NCBI GenBank assembly: GCA_947629005.1
Contig: CANRCD010000006.1
Span: forward strand, 38,408 to 102,407
DNA from: an uncultured Clostridia bacterium
GTDB lineage: Bacteria > Bacillota > Clostridia > UMGS1883
Length of the DNA: 64,000 bases
Direction: 5' to 3'
Position 1 is the stretch's first letter, and each line of letters starts with the position of its first letter. The notes under the pieces are model-generated. The model was not told where the DNA came from. It ran no database searches and saw nothing but the letters and a program-made list of their open reading frames with translations. Position numbers and translations under genes: made by a program. Shown one piece after another: positions 63,858 to 64,000 of the stretch.

Positions 63858-64000
63858 TTGACAAACGAAAATATTTGTGGTAGACTAATGAAGCTGTCGC
63901 GAGAGGGAAACCGCGCGGGGGCAGCGAACCTTGAAAATTAGATAGCGTAAGGGCTCAAGAGAATGAAAATTCTTGCGAGAAAAACTTGTAGAAATACAAA
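63858..64000 (+). promoter_or_regulatory. Promoter and leader of an rRNA operon (runs off the window)
   Basis: TTGACA (63858-63863), 17 nt, TAGACT (63881-63886). The transcribed leader contains GCGAACCTTGAAAATTAGATAG, a variant of the GAACCTTGAAAACTGAA-like pre-16S leader sequence common in Firmicutes, ending at the window edge. No 16S sequence is reached. The rest of the gap from 63727 is AT-rich with no gene. Confidence 0.6.

Overview
The window is a chromosomal origin region from a moderately GC-rich, endospore-forming member of the Firmicutes (Clostridia; the Oscillospiraceae/Ruminococcaceae look most likely). The basis is the gene order rpmH-dnaA-dnaN-(S4)-recF-remB-gyrB-gyrA, the sporulation genes spoIIGA-sigE, jag/spoIIIJ-type yidC and ypeB, SLH-domain surface proteins, AGGAGG-type ribosome binding sites, and sigma-A promoters of the TTGACA-N17-TATAAT class. 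Coding is dense, with no transposases, prophage or CRISPR array.

Layout. 1-3.1 kb: the 5' part of a secreted Ig-like protein (minus strand), an HPr/Crh-like protein, and hisA-hisIE without hisF. 3.2-6.3 kb: a polytopic permease and a two-gene radical-SAM/TIGR03915 DNA-repair operon whose promoter carries a LexA-like box. 6.3-9.4 kb: parA-parB-serS, with three parS-like palindromes at 5.89, 6.29 and 9.33 kb. 9.5-13.4 kb (minus): a second ParB-like (Noc-type) gene, rsmG, mnmG and tRNA-Leu(AAG). 13.7-16.8 kb: rny (+) and mnmE (-). 17.2-19.7 kb (minus): jag, yidC, yidD, rnpA, rpmH. 19.7-20.06 kb and 21.4-21.57 kb: the two candidate halves of oriC, flanking dnaA. 20.06-28.75 kb (+): dnaA to gyrA. 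28.9-30.6 kb (minus): sigE and spoIIGA.

30.7-34.0 kb: a glycyl-radical enzyme that matches trans-4-hydroxyproline dehydratase, with its activase. 34.1-43.8 kb: small and envelope proteins, a GNAT enzyme, a phosphoglycerate mutase homologue, ypeB, an aminotransferase, trpS and two polyprenyl/UDP-sugar enzymes. 43.9-50.9 kb: a complete F-type ATP synthase operon whose c subunit has the Na+-binding residues. 51.2-57.5 kb: a MacAB/YknXYZ-like exporter operon ending in an SLH-domain protein. 57.7-63.7 kb: a ROK kinase, a VOC protein, an M23 peptidase with a G5 domain, tRNA-Leu(CAA), a CapA-like protein and a cation-efflux transporter. The window ends inside the promoter and leader of what looks like an rRNA operon.

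Genes to the left of dnaA are mainly on the minus strand and genes to the right mainly on the plus strand, as expected for bidirectional replication starting near 20-21.5 kb. The parABS module lies about 11-14 kb from the origin.

The most unusual structure is a dispersed element of about 150 bp with four copies (17.0, 39.0, 59.3 and 62.4 kb). Each copy starts within about 10 nt of a stop codon, in the same orientation as the gene that ends there. Each contains a conserved terminator-like hairpin nested inside a second, outer inverted repeat.
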